A stretch of DNA of 64,000 nt, taken from assembly GCA_004154925.1 (NCBI GenBank), contig QJNS01000185.1, positions 98,697-162,696 of the forward strand, read 5' to 3'. Of this stretch, positions 12,154-24,571 are shown piece after piece. The stretch's first letter is position 1; every line of letters starts with the position of its first letter. Under the pieces are notes generated by a model. It had not been told where the DNA came from. It ran no database searches and saw only the letters and a list, made by a program, of their open reading frames with translations. The position numbers and the translations under genes were made by a program. The stretch is from Monosporascus cannonballus. Taxonomy: Eukaryota; Ascomycota; Sordariomycetes; Xylariales.

Positions 12154-13688
12154 CTAGAAAAAATTAAAAAAACGAAAATAAATTTATTAATATAATTTAG
12201 CCTAAATATATACTAGGTCTCCTATGGCGAAAAGTCCAATAAAAATACAAAAAGCCAGAAAGCTGGCCTAACAAATATCGCGAATATAATAAGAAATATT
12301 ATAAAAATAATTACGCGAATATTAAGATTAGGTAAAAAAGATTTATCTCGGAACTTTTAATTGATACGGCAAAATATATACCATATACTGTCGACGATGA
12401 GAATATCTCGATTACGAAAAAAATAGCAGATTTACAAACGGATTACTCGTATATATTATAAAGGAATCGATTTTCCAAACCGTATCGGAAATAATAAAAA
12501 CGATAAATAATGATATCGACAATTTCGATCCATAGCTCCAAAAAATATTCAGCAATTGGTTGAAGCAAAAAGCGGGCCTAAAAGAAAATAATGCCCTTAA
12601 AAAAACCCAGTTTGTTATTATTAATAATGTAATTACTAAACGGAAAAAAAAATTAATTTAGCGCACAATAAAAAATTACTATTAAAAAGCTATTACGGAT
12701 TTTTATTTTTAATTAACATTTAATGCAAACCCTTACGAAAAGAAAATTGTTAAAAAAGATAAGTTAATTCATAAAAGATTTTTGAAACGATAATTAAGGC
12801 AACGTATAATAAGATCCAATCGCAAACTTAAAAAAACAATTTATTTAATAAGAAAAAAAATTATAACAAAACCAAAAAAACCTAATATAATTTGAAAAAA
12901 TACAATGCCGACAATAACGACAAATATAGCAGCTTAACGTATTAAATACAGAAATATAAATAAAGTTCGATAAATTCGAATAAAAATTAAAAAAAAAACG
13001 TTATCTCTAAAAAACCCGCAAAATAATAAAACCCAAAAAAATTAAAGGGAATTCCTAAAAAGAGCTTTAAACGTAACGATAAAAACCGTTAATAATCTTA
13101 TCACTTTAAATATACAAATTGAAACGTGCTGATATACTGTAATAATAAACTGCAGAACATTAAGCGAAAACTATATTATACCGAATATGGTTAATAAGCT
13201 TAAATTGATATAAAAATACAAATTAAAACCTTATATAACGACAAATGCTAAAAGTTAAGAATTCGCTTACGATAACGGGAAAATTATACGCAAAATTAAT
13301 TGCTTCGAGATTTTTATCTAAAAACAATATCAAATAGTTAATTTCGATATCGTTCCACTTAAGAATTACGATATAATCTTAGGATTACCATTGATACGCT
13401 AATACGAAATCTTAATTAATAACGAAATTAGCTAAATAAGGTTTATCTTACACTTTATTAACGGATAAAAAAAAGAAAATTAAAATTTCAATATTCGATC
13501 GATAATAGCGACAAATATAAACATAAGAATACGACAAAAACCTTATCATTCAAAAAGATAAAATACAAAAAAGAAAATAATTATCGAAGAAAAATACGAC
13601 ATATCGTTATTATTATCAAAGCGAAATTAAATCAACTAATAACGGTTTAAAACAACAGCCCCAAAAGTCATAAAATTTAACCAATATA
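12154..13688 (+). pseudogene. Family A copy ii, gag end and protease (3' part)
   Basis: Continues copy ii after the B1 insertion and aligns with 15,200-16,745 of copy iii. The region near 13,340-13,440 corresponds to the retropepsin C-terminal part (YDIILGLP-like in both copies). The frame is full of stops. It stops abruptly at 13,688, where another LTR starts; its own reverse transcriptase was not found directly downstream. Confidence 0.65.
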
Positions 13689-14087
13689 TGTTATAACCTA
13701 ACGATCTTGGCTTTCTTGCGGACGGTCGGGCCCACGAAAAAGACAAAGCTCCGACCACCGCTAAGAAGTCACGTAACCGGCTCAAAGATCTCAAGGTGCC
13801 AAGTACCTTAAACCCCTTAAGCCGATAAAAAAGCTTAAAAGGCTTAACGGGCTTAAAGGTTTAAACCGCTTAAATGCCATAAGCCAAAATAAAAATATAT
13901 AAGTTTAGTATTTCTATAATTTAAATAACTTTAGTGTATAATATAATATTTTTACTTAATATATTTTTAATATTACGAAATATAATACGATTATTATATT
14001 TATTATTTAAATCTTTTTAATATTCTTATTAATATAAATCCGTATAATTAAAATTTAATAATTAATTAAACCTTTTAAGCCGTTATA
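13689..14087 (+). mobile_element. Family A LTR, U3 type 2 (copy iii, 5')
   Basis: A 399-bp LTR, TGTTATAACCTAACGATC...GCCGTTATA. The first 15 or so bases and the R-U5 part match other family A LTRs, but U3 is a different sequence rich in CTTAAAGGCTTAA-type motifs. U3 is GC-normal and R-U5 is RIP-mutated. Family A gag follows. It does not share a U3 with the LTR at the far end (20,191). Confidence 0.75.
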
Positions 14088-14149
14088 TGTTATAAATTTT
14101 TATTTAATAATATCGTCAAACTTTAAACAATACTGATTATCGTTATATT

Positions 14150-17100
14150 TACCAGCAAATAACCCAAACAACTTATTTACTAAATCCTTAATTACCCGGA
14201 TAGTAAAATGGAATCTGAAATTTTTTTTTTTCGTTTTTTTCGTAAAAAAGTTCTTTAACGTCTAAATGCTATAAACGAACGTATTCTTTAACTTAAAAAA
14301 TAATAATAATCTTATAACGTTTTTTTAAAGTAATTTACGAAAAGTTTAAGGAAACAAAGGTTTTCGAAATCGAAAAACCTTTTTAAATAAATTAAATTAT
14401 TTAATTAAATTTTATTAAAAAACTAAAAAAGTTCTTAAATTTTTTAAATTAAAAATTTTTAATATAACTTTAATTAAGTTATAATTATTCTTAATTTAAT
14501 ACCGAACATATTTTAAATATTTTCTTATTTAACTTATTACGTTTATTATACGAATCAAATTTGTAATCGGACTATTTATCGGAAATATAATTACTTAATT
14601 TAAGCCCGTTATAAAAAAGTACGTTACCTTATTAATCAAAAAACGAAACCTAAAGGTAATACGAATTTACAGCGATTACAAATAATTCGAATAAGTATTA
14701 ACGAAAACTTTCGGAATAATAAATAAAAAAACAAAAACCGAAATGAAAATGTAATAATTACGCTAAAGAAATTAATATCTAATTACGGTAATACATTAAT
14801 TCAATTAATAACTGAATTAAATTAAAAATGAAAATATTAATAGTCAAATTTTTTGACGGCTTAAAAAATATAGAAAAAGTTTTTTAAGTTTAATCAGCTT
14901 AATTATGTATCGGATTATATCGTTATAGTAATTAAAATTAACGATCGATAATACGTACAACGTATTAAAAATATTAAAGGAAAAAATGATAACAAACCTT
15001 GATATATAATTAATATTAACGCTGTTTAACGTAATAATACTTTTTATAATATAAAACCAGAACTTATAAAACTAAAAATTATATATAGAAAAAATTGGAG
15101 CCAAATTAAATATTATAATTGCAACAAAATAAGATATAAGGTATCGTAATATAAAACACTTAAAAAACCTTATTAAAATAATTGGAAACTAGTACTGGAA
15201 AAATCATCCAAAAAAAAACCAAGAGAACGAAGGCAAATCTATTAATATAATTCAGCCTAAATATATATCAAGTCCTTTATAGCAAAAAAATCTAATAAGG
15301 AATACAAAAAGCCAGAAAGCTAACTTAATAAGTATTACGAACATACCAAAAAGCATTATGAAGATAATTACGCAAATGTTAAAATTAAATAGAAAGTTTC
15401 TGTCCCGGAACCCTTAATCGATACGGCAGAATACATACTATATACTGTCGACGACAAGAATATCCCGATTACGAAAAATAAAAGCAGTATATTTACGAAC
15501 GAATTACTTATATATATTATAAAGGATTCGACTTTCCAAATCGTACCGGAAATAATAAAGATAATAAGCAATAATATTAATATCTTCGAACTATATCACT
15601 AGGAGATATCCAGCAACTGGCCGAAATAAAAAGCTGACCCCAAAAGAAAATGCCCGTAAAAAAACCTTTTTTATTATTATAGATAATATAATTACTAAAC
15701 GGAAAAAAAGTTAATTTAGCATATAATGGAAAAATACTGCTAAAAATTATTACAGATCATTATTTTTAGCTGGTATTTATTATAAACCTTTATAAAAAAA
15801 GTTATTAAGAAAAAAATACGTTAATTTATAAAAGATTTTTAGAACGATGTTTAAAACGGTATATAATAGGATGTAATCTTAAATATAAAAGAATAATTTA
15901 TTTAATAAAAGCAATTATAAAAAAATTAAAAATAATTAATATAATTCGAAAAAATAATATGCTGGTAATAATAATAAATATAGTAACTTAACGCATTAAA
16001 CAAAAAATATAAGCAAAGTTTGATAAATTCGAATAAAAATTAAAAAAAAGGTTACTTATAAGAATGTTATAAAATAACGAAATCTAAAGAAATTAAAAGA
16101 AATTCCAGAAAAGCGCTTTAAATATAACGATAAAAAACTTTAATAACCTTATTACTTTAAATATATAAATCGGACCGTATTAATATATTGCAATAATGGA
16201 TTACGGAGCTTTGGACAGGAATTATATTATATCAGATATAATTAATAAACTTAAATTATTATGAAGATATAAGTTCAAACCCTATATAACGACGAATATC
16301 GAAAATTAGGAATTCGCTTACGATAACGGAAAGGTTTAACGCAAAATTAATTACTTTAAGATAATTATTTAAGAATAATATTAAATACTTAATTTCGATA
16401 TCGTTTCATTCGAGAATTACGATATAATCTTAGGATTATTATAAATACGTTAATACGGAATTTTAATTAATGGAAAAACTAGCTAAATAAAGTTTATTTT
16501 ATTTCTTATTAACAAACTAAAAAAAAATTAAGATCTTAATATTCTATCGATAATAACGATAAATACAGGCATAAAAATATAATAAAAATCTTATTACTCA
16601 AAAAGATAAAATATAAAAAAAAACGGGTATTAAAGAAAAATACGATATATCGTTATTATTATCAAAACAAAATTAAAGTAATTAAATAACAATCTAAAAT
16701 AATAATAATAATTGAAAAAACTACAAAATCTAATTAATATGTTATTACAATACTATAAATATAAGCAGTTTTTTTAAAAAGAAATTTGATACAAAATTAT
16801 CAAAATACAGTAAATAAAGATTATGAAATAATCTTTAAAAAAAGATCTTCGACAAAATTTTATCTTATTTATAATTTTAGCGAAAATAAGTTACGTATTT
16901 ATTAAAAAAATACCTGGAAAATCGGTTGCAAAAAAGATGAATTCGACTTTCGAAATTATTAGCAAAATACCTTATGTTTTTCGTATCGAAAAAAACGGAA
17001 AATTACGACTTATAATTAACTATCGACAACTGAACGATATTACTATTAAAAATCGAATATTATTACCCTTAATTACGGCAATAAAAAACCGACTGTACAA

Positions 17101-19555
17101 AACTAAATGATTTATAATATTTGATTTTAAAGATAAATATAATTTTATGAAGATTAAGCAAAAATACGAATAAAAAATAGCCTTTAAAACGAAATACGAA
17201 CTATTTAAATATTTAATTATATTAATGAGATTTATAAACGTATTAGCAACTTTTTAACGGATAATAAATTATATATTATAAAATACAACGAAATCTTCGT
17301 CGTATGCTATTTCGACGACATTTTCATTTTTTCAACAACGGAAAAAGCATACTTAAAATACGTTTATAAGGTTTTTGTAAGCTTTATAAAACATAAAGCT
17401 ATTTATTGACGCGAAAAAATGAATTTCATAAACAGAAAATAAAATATTTAGGACATATTATTACCGCAAAACATATTAAAATGGACCTTAAAAAATCGAC
17501 ATAATTACAAAATAATATACGTTAATAATAATTAAAGAAATACAAATATTTCCTAAATTCGTTAACTATTATAGGAAATTTATTTGAAACTTTAACAAAA
17601 TAATTATACCTTTAATAAATTTTACGAAAAAAAGATTAAATAAATGTTAAATACGGAAAAAACATTTTAAAATATTAAGAATACGATTACCAGTAAACCA
17701 GTACTAATTATATATAATCTAAACCGTTTTGTTAAATTAAAAACCGATATTTCGAATTACGCGTTAAACGTAATAATTAAATAACGAAATAATTAAGGCA
17801 GATTGCATTTTATTGCATTTTTTTCGTACAAATTAAAAGGAACTGAATTTAATTACGGCATTTTAAATAAATAATTTATAATAATTATTATAACATTTCA
17901 AAAATTCAGGTATTTCTAAAAGAAAAGCTGATATCAAATTAAGGTTTATATGGATTATTAAAATCTTATCCGATTTATTACGACCAAGAAATTTACAAAA
18001 TAATAACAAAGATACGCAAAAAGATTAGCGAATTTTAATTTCTTTATTGTTTATAAAAAAGGCTTAGAAAACAGCAAAGCAAATACCTTAAGCAAACAAC
18101 CAAATTTCGAAAGAAAATTGGTCAAAATTAATTATACAATTTTCGATACCATTATAAAAAAACATTTACGCCCGCGATAAATTACGACAATTCGGGCAAT
18201 ATCCTTCAATATGTATTAAAAGATCTAGCAGTATAACGACGGTTTCCCAAAAAATTAAAAAACGAATAAAATACAAATTCTAAATAAATACTAAAAGGAT
18301 TTAATACAAAAAATACATGAATATTAGTTATACGGATATCCAGGGATTTACAAAACTTTAAAACGGTCTTAACGTATATATTCTATTTTTAAAATAAAAT
18401 CAATAATATAAAAAATCATACGGCAATACGATATTTGCGCCAAAATAAAAATTCGACGACATAAGTTATACGGAAAATTACAGCTATTATTAATCGCAAA
18501 ATAATTATGGTATTTAATTATATTCGATTGTATTGCTAAACTTCTAATATTAAAAAATCCAGCTACGGAAATATATTACGATAGCATTTTCGTAATTATC
18601 GATCGATTTACGAAATTCTCCTATTTTTTACCATATTATAAGGATATAAATGTCGAACAAATAGCATATATGTTTTTAGATATATTTTCAGCATATATGG
18701 ATTATTAATAAAAACCATTTTAAATAAGGGATCAATATTCGCATTTAAATTTTAACAAGGCCTTATAGCATAAATCGGCCTAAATCATAAATTATCCAGC
18801 ATATTTAAATTTTAAACAGATAAATAAGTAAAACGTATAAATTAAATTTTAGAAATTTACTTATAATACGATATTAATTACGAATAAAATAATTAGGTTA
18901 AAAATTACTAATTGCATAATTAACTTATAATACCAGTTATTACGAAAATATTAAAATAATACCAGTAAACGTAAATTTTGGTTTTATTTCAAAACTTTAT
19001 AGAAAAATACGTAACGATAGTCTAATTAATGTTAAAGCAATTTTTACATTAAAATAATTACGATAGCAATATTAGAAAATAAAGATAAAACTGGAATTCG
19101 TACGAAATTAAATAAGCAAATATTATAACTAAAAAAAATTAAAAGAATTAATTTTTGAAGAGGGGAAAATAATTTTTTTATTATCAAAAATATTCAAATA
19201 AAACGATCCAACAAAAAGTTCGATTTTAAATATATCGGTCTATATAAAATCGCCAAGAAAATCTTAAAAAATAATTACTAATTAGAATTTTTACCAAAAG
19301 TTAAACTTTATCCAATTTTATACGTTGTTTTATTTGAATTAGCAACGGGTATAATTAAAGTACATACGGCATAAAACGACCAAAAGGTAAAAAACGAACA
19401 AGCGCACAAAATAAAAAAGATATTCGATATACAAAAACAAAACGGATTTACCCAGTACCTGATCAAATAGAAAAAGCACCCGGATTCCGAGAATACCTGG
19501 GAACCTGCCAAAAATCTTATTAGCGCCCAGCGTTTATTAAAAAACTTTTACTAAT
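14150..19555 (+). pseudogene. Family A gag-pol, copy iii (chromovirus, RIP-destroyed)
   Basis: The fullest uninterrupted pol in the window. Order: Gag with knuckle (about 15,105-15,155, YYNCNKIRYK); protease (about 16,170-16,510, ENYDIILGL); reverse transcriptase (about 16,930-17,420, KNGKLRLIINYRQLND, then FIIFDFKDKYNF, then YELFKYLI); RNase H (about 17,700-18,100); integrase (about 18,300-19,050, YDSIFVIIDRFTKFSYF); chromodomain at the C-terminus (about 19,391-19,550, KNGFTQYLIK-like then HPDSENTWEPAKNLISAQR). The PR-RT-RH-IN-chromodomain order identifies a chromovirus-type Ty3/gypsy element. Dozens of stops make it inactive. Confidence 0.85.
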
Positions 19556-19619
19556 AACGGCGGACTTATTAAAAAGGGCCCCCTAGTCGAAGATTTCAGA
19601 AATAAATTAATTAAGGAAG

Positions 19620-20093
19620 TTAATAGGAAAAACAAAGAAAAAGGCCTCGGCCTTTACGTATTTCTGTTCGTTTAACATATCCATTAACGGAAGTCCGCGG
19701 TTAATAATTTTAACTCCTTTAACGTAAAAAAAATTCTTTTAACGACGAAATCGAAGAAGGCGGTTAATGGTTTCGTTAATATCGCGCTATTTACGCGCCA
19801 GGTCTTTTTTAAGTTTTTGCTAAAAACGTAAAAAGTTTTTTTCAATAACGGCCTTTTCGCGATTTAAATGATTTTTTTCCCTTCTTAATGCAACGTAAAA
19901 AGTTAATTAGGACGCCAGACTTATTATAACGACGACGGTTTTTGATATATTCGCTATAACGACAAAGCTTTTTAATTATTTGATATTTAGTACTATTTTC
20001 GAAATAAGGCGTATACGATATTATTTTAAAATCAAATTTAACAATATAAGCAGCCAAGAAATTTAGGCTTTTTTTTGATTGGGATAACTGCAA
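19620..20093 (-). pseudogene. Antisense coiled-coil ORF of family A (copy iii)
   Basis: Lies between the chromodomain and the 3' LTR, on the strand opposite to gag-pol. After an 83-codon open stretch (20,093-19,842), another minus frame reads RDINETINRLLRFRR, then NFFYVKGVKIINRGL, then MDMLNEQKYVKAEAF. The pattern RxRRQ...GxxxINRGLxSxDxL recurs in four other family A copies in the same position and orientation. The charged heptad-like spacing suggests a coiled coil. Function is unknown. It is broken by stops and frame changes, all explainable by RIP and small indels. Confidence 0.55.
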
Positions 20094-20190
20094 GGCTTGC
20101 GGTTAGCGACACGATCTGCTATGGTAAAATTAATGACTTACTGAAAAGAAAAATTTTTAAAGGCAAAGATCTTAGAAAAAGGGGAGATCG

Positions 20191-20565
20191 TATTACGACC
20201 TAACTAAAAACCGGCCTTAAAGACGGTCGGACCTATATGGAAAAGGTTACGTAATTTAGATCTCTTTTGGTAGCAAAATCTAAAATAAATCCATACAGAA
20301 CCAACTAAATCCAATAGCATTAAATCTATGGCAATTTCAAAATCCAATGAAGATCTAATTTAATCGAAAAAAATATATACCTTTATTATTCTCATAATTT
20401 AAATAACTTCAGCTTGCAATATAACATCGTTATCCAAGGTACCCTTAATATTACTAGACGTAATACGATTACTGTATCCATTACTTAGATTCCCACGATA
20501 CTTCTGCCAACATAAACTCGTACAACTAAGGTTTAATAGTTGGTTAAACCCCTTAAGCCGTTACA
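20191..20565 (+). mobile_element. Family A LTR, U3 type 4
   Basis: A 375-bp LTR, TATTACGACCTAAC...GCCGTTACA. A purine tract (AGAAAAAGGGGAGA, 20,175-20,188) precedes it directly, so it is a genuine 3' LTR of the upstream internal region. U3 is unlike that of the LTR at 13,689, so the two do not form a normal pair. R-U5 (outer side) is almost unmutated. The following bases TTAAC do not match ATATA before 13,689. Confidence 0.75.
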
Positions 20566-20574
20566 TTAACGAAC

Positions 20575-21730
20575 ATATTACTTTTCGAAAATAAAAATAA
20601 TAGTTTAAAAAATTCGAAAATAATGCGACCTATGCAGCAAAACTAAGGTACGATAATATAAACCCTATAGAAAATTACAACTATTACCAGTTTTAAAACA
20701 GCCATAGGACTTAGTTACTATAGACTTTATTATCAAATTTTCTTTATCTAAAAGTCTAGTAATAGAAATATATTAAAACAGTATTGTCGTAATCGTTAAT
20801 GAACTTACGAAGTTCTCTGACTTTTTATCTTATTAAATATTTATTAACGCCGAATAAATAACATATATTTTTTTAAATATAATTTCAGTATATACGGATT
20901 ACCAAATAACACTATTTTTAAAAAATGAACTATATTAACCTTGAAGATTTTGCAAAGTCTTATATTACAAATCGATCTAAATCATACAGTATTTAACGTA
21001 TTTAAACCTTAAATAAATAAATAAATGAAAGGAGTAGACTAAACATTAAAAATTATTTACTATATTACATTAATTATAAACCTAAAAAATAAGTTAACAA
21101 GTTACTTTCGGCTTAATTAGTATATAATACTAGTTATTACGAAAACATCAAAATAACCTTAATAAACGCCAATTTCGATTTTATATCAAAGGTTTATAGA
21201 AATATGTACGACGAATTTATTAGTGTTAAAACAATTAAACTAATTATATTAAAAAAATAAGAAAGCAATCGAAATTCGTACTAAATGAAATAAACAAATA
21301 TTATAGTGAAAATGATTAAAGAGACCAACGTTCGAAAAAGACGAAATGTCGTACCTCGTTATTAAAAATATACAATTAAAAGAACCTAGCAAAAAAACTC
21401 AATTTCAAATATACCGGCTTATGCAAAATCGCTAAAAGAAATCTCAAAAAATAATTACTAATTAGAACTTTTATATAAATTAAATTGCCCTTAATTTTTC
21501 ACATTTTTTATTCGAATTAATAACGGACATAATTAAAATATATTCCACTTAAAACGTGGTAAAAGTAAAAAACGATACGGTATACAAAAAAAAACCTCGA
21601 TATAAGAAAAACGGACTGTTTTATCTAGTATCTAATCAAATAGAAAAAAAATATCCGAATTCCGAAAATATCTAGACATCTGTTAAAAATCTTATTAGCG
21701 TTTAACGCCTATTAAAGAATTTTTACCAGT
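20575..21730 (+). pseudogene. Family A integrase-chromodomain remnant (copy iv)
   Basis: Starts inside the integrase, at the point equivalent to about 18,373 of copy iii, and runs to the chromodomain (about 21,600-21,700). Protease, reverse transcriptase and RNase H are absent, so this copy has lost its 5' part or is the displaced end of copy i or ii. RIP-broken throughout. Confidence 0.65.
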
Positions 21731-21789
21731 AACAACAAACGTACCCCAGTTAACGGTCGACTAATCGATAATATCGATCTTAAACCAGC

Positions 21790-22150
21790 CGGCCGGAAAC
21801 GCGGCCTATGCTAACGTAACAGCTATAACAGCAGCCTCCAGCTATTCCTGTTTTTTTTTCGAAACGTTTAAATTCCTTTATCACTTCCGTACTTTAAATA
21901 CTATAACGAAACATTTTGATACCACGGCGACGAAATAATCGTTTTTATTTTTATAGACGGTCCAATTTATTAGCAGTAATCCGCAACTCTTTACGCACTT
22001 ATCTTTGCTTACGCTTTAATTAATCTTTTTCGTCCAAAAATATTTAGCATTTAATGTCGAAAAAATCGAAAATATAATAAAGAACGCTATAATAAATATA
22101 TCGCGCATATTTTAAGAACTCCCAAACAACTTTATATTTCGCGTTTTTGT
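21790..22150 (-). pseudogene. Antisense coiled-coil ORF of family A (copy iv)
   Basis: The minus-strand translation reads KELRITANKLDRL, then KRLFRRRGIKMFRYSI, then STEVIKEFKRFEKK. A one-base shift then gives LEAAVIAVTLA. This matches the antisense frame at 19,620-20,093 and the end of the one at 61,700-61,860 (KKKQAELKAA). It has the same position, between chromodomain and 3' LTR, and the same antisense orientation. Confidence 0.5.
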
Positions 22151-22318
22151 TTTTATAACGAAAATAAAAAAAATATTTTAAAACTAAAAAGTTAAGAGGT
22201 TTACAAAAATAACAATTTTTAATATAACCCGATACAACACATATAAAAAAAGTTGTTTATTAAAATTAACAAATAGATAATTTAATGTTTAAAGATAAAA
22301 ATATTTTTAAAAAAATCG

Positions 22319-22725
22319 TATTATAATCTAACGGTCTTAATTTTCTTATAAACGGTCGGAGTTATAAGAAAAGCTAAATCCGACCACAGCCAAAATATCA
22401 CGTAACTAGCCTCAAGGTTTTAAAGTGCCAAGCATTTTAAGCTCTTTAAGTCAACAAAAGGACCTCTAAGGCTTAAAGGGCTTAAAGGCTTAAATTACTT
22501 AAGCGCATTAAACCAGAACGAAAATATATACGCAAAATATTTCTATAATTTATATAAAATTAGTTTGCAATATTTATCAATATTGATAGCTTGGTTATCC
22601 AAGATAAACTTAGTATTACGAAACGGAACTAAGTTATTTTTATTGCTTAAATTTCTACGATATTTCTGCTAATATAAACCCATCGACTTATATTTAATAA
22701 TTGGTTAATTAGCCCCGCCGTCAGA
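22319..22725 (+). mobile_element. Family A LTR, U3 type 2 (3' LTR of copy iv)
   Basis: About 407 bp, TATTATAATCTAACGGTC...GCCGTCAGA. U3 is of the same type as at 13,689 (AAAGGGCTTAAAGGCTTAA motifs). The 3' end is relatively unmutated. No target duplication could be matched. Confidence 0.7.
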
Positions 22726-22740
22726 ATCTTATAACGTAGA

Positions 22741-23095
22741 TGAAATATATTATTTATTTTTAAATATCATTTTATATTGTCGTTTTTTATTATCCTGTAT
22801 ATTAAATTTAAAATAATTTATGTCTTAATTGGGCGCTAATATATTTATTAATTATTTAATCAATATGTTATTAAAATACAACAAACTTATGATATATTTT
22901 TTTGAAGATATAAGTAATATCTAAGTAAGGTGTTAATTTGGAAGTAATAGTGACATAAAAAATAATTTATAATTTTTGCGTTTAAAACGGTTACGAATTA
23001 TGCATATAGTTAAGAAATAATATTTTGGATTAAAAATTTAAATTGATAATTAAAAAACGAAAATCAAATAAATAACTACCTATATAAGGTATTAC
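22741..23095 (-). mobile_element. Family B fragment (leader and part of 5' LTR)
   Basis: Aligns with 11,600-11,940 of B1. The internal leader runs to about 22,876, then the LTR begins at TACAACAAACTT (22,877; family form TGTAACGAACCT) and breaks off near 23,095. It is diverged by more than simple RIP changes, so it is an older copy. Confidence 0.65.
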
Positions 23096-24213
23096 GTTGT
23101 TATAAATGTTTCCGTTTTTGAATAAATACAGCATAGATCTATATAATTTATATAATCTAGACAAATTACTTAGATTACTTACATCACTTAGAAAGGTCAA
23201 AAATCCTTGGCCGATATTTAACAGTTACGTATCTGCGCTAGTTATTAAAGCAAATCTCCTTAGATTGAAAGCCTCTGTTCTCGCAACATATTTAATAAAT
23301 TTTATAATTCTAATAAAAAACACAAATTTCAAAATTCGCTATCTTGTTTAAACGTTTTCAATTAAAACAATAAGTTAATAACAAGAGCAATAATATAAAT
23401 AATATATATTTACGAACAAATTATTCAATAAGATAAAAGAAATTATTAAACTATTTATAATAATTTTAATTATACGGTTCTATTATGTTTATTTCTATTC
23501 CGCTTACTTGATAAAATCTTTTGGTATTGCTTTTCAATTTAACGTATTTGGATCAGAATTTGTAATAAATGCATTAATATTGGTTATTAATAATAAATTA
23601 TATATTTAATTATAACCGTAGCTCGTAACGTTTTATAGATAGTATAAAATTATATTTAAACATCCTTTTGTTTTTTGCTTTTTTTACAATTTAACTTATT
23701 TCGTTATTTTGTAGTTACCTAATTATAAGAAATAATATTCGACAATATATCGATTAATATTGATTAAATATCGCACTAAGTCTTTTAGAACGTTTAAAAA
23801 TTATAAACTTAAAAATTACTAGGTTATATAATAACCGAACATTTACAAATTATTTGAAAAAGGAAATAAATATATTAATTTATTTTTATTTAAGTTATAT
23901 GTATCTTGGATAAATCTGGTTTTCTAATATTCTTTTATACCTAAATTTAAAGCTAGTTGTTAAGGCTTTTCTATCTCTAAGCACTTATATTCTCTCAAAT
24001 CGTTATTTTCCGCTTTAAAAATTTATTGTCATAATTTAAATTCGCAAGATACAAAAATTGCAAATATTAAATTATGATTAAATAAGAAAAAGAGAATTTA
24101 GAAAAGTTATTAAATGTTATAGGGGTTAAAAACAGAAATATTAAGTATTTAAAACTAATATAAATTGGTAATCAATTTTGTGTTAATAGTTATATTAAAA
24201 AAACCTTTGAAAT
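23096..24213. other. AT-rich spacer, weak RIP signature
   Basis: AT-rich but keeps many CA and TG dinucleotides. An 81-codon plus-strand frame (23,106-23,351) has no family resemblance and no detectable gene structure. No LTR or inverted repeat end is recognised. Confidence 0.4.
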
Positions 24214-24331
24214 GTGAGGTAGCGAGAGTGCGACGCTAACCACAATACTAAAAGGTCAGCAATTCCAAACCTCAATTGGGGTTTGGACACCCTAATCCAC
24301 CTTATAAGAACTAGCTGTGCATACCATCATA
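24214..24331 (+). mobile_element. 118-bp SINE-like element, copy 1
   Basis: Runs from TGAGGTAGCGAGAGTGCG to ACCATCATA. The first half resembles a tRNA gene: an A-box-like TAGCGAGAGTG and, about 40 bases on, a B-box-like AATTCCAAACC (7 of 11 with GGTTCGAATCC). A near-palindrome TCCAAACC...GGTTTGGA follows. It matches 62,390-62,507 closely and 48,600-48,699 (reverse) partly. Flanks TTGAAATG / ATGAAAAA are only weakly repeated. No reading frame. Confidence 0.6.
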
Positions 24332-24571
24332 TGAAAAAACCAATGCAAATTTATATAACTTAAATTATTTTCCTTTAATAAAAAATATTTTAATGCGTTA
24401 TTAAATGTCTTTGGAATATATAGGTTATTATTTTATATATATATGTGTTTTACCTATGCATTTCTCGGGTTATGCATTAGGTGGGGTCCGAGGGTAGTAC
24501 CCAGAGGAGTACGACAGTTTAGTCATAAAATCTCATAACGCTATAAATGTCACCTTCTGCTCCCGAACTCC
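24332..24571. other. Cutinase 3' flank
   Basis: The shift from AT-rich to normal GC falls at about 24,460. This is the likely 3' untranslated region of the minus-strand cutinase. No other feature is visible. Confidence 0.4.

Noticed and set aside
23106..23351. 81-codon ORF as a gene
   Set aside because: AT-rich, no motif, no promoter or intron signals; such length is expected by chance here.
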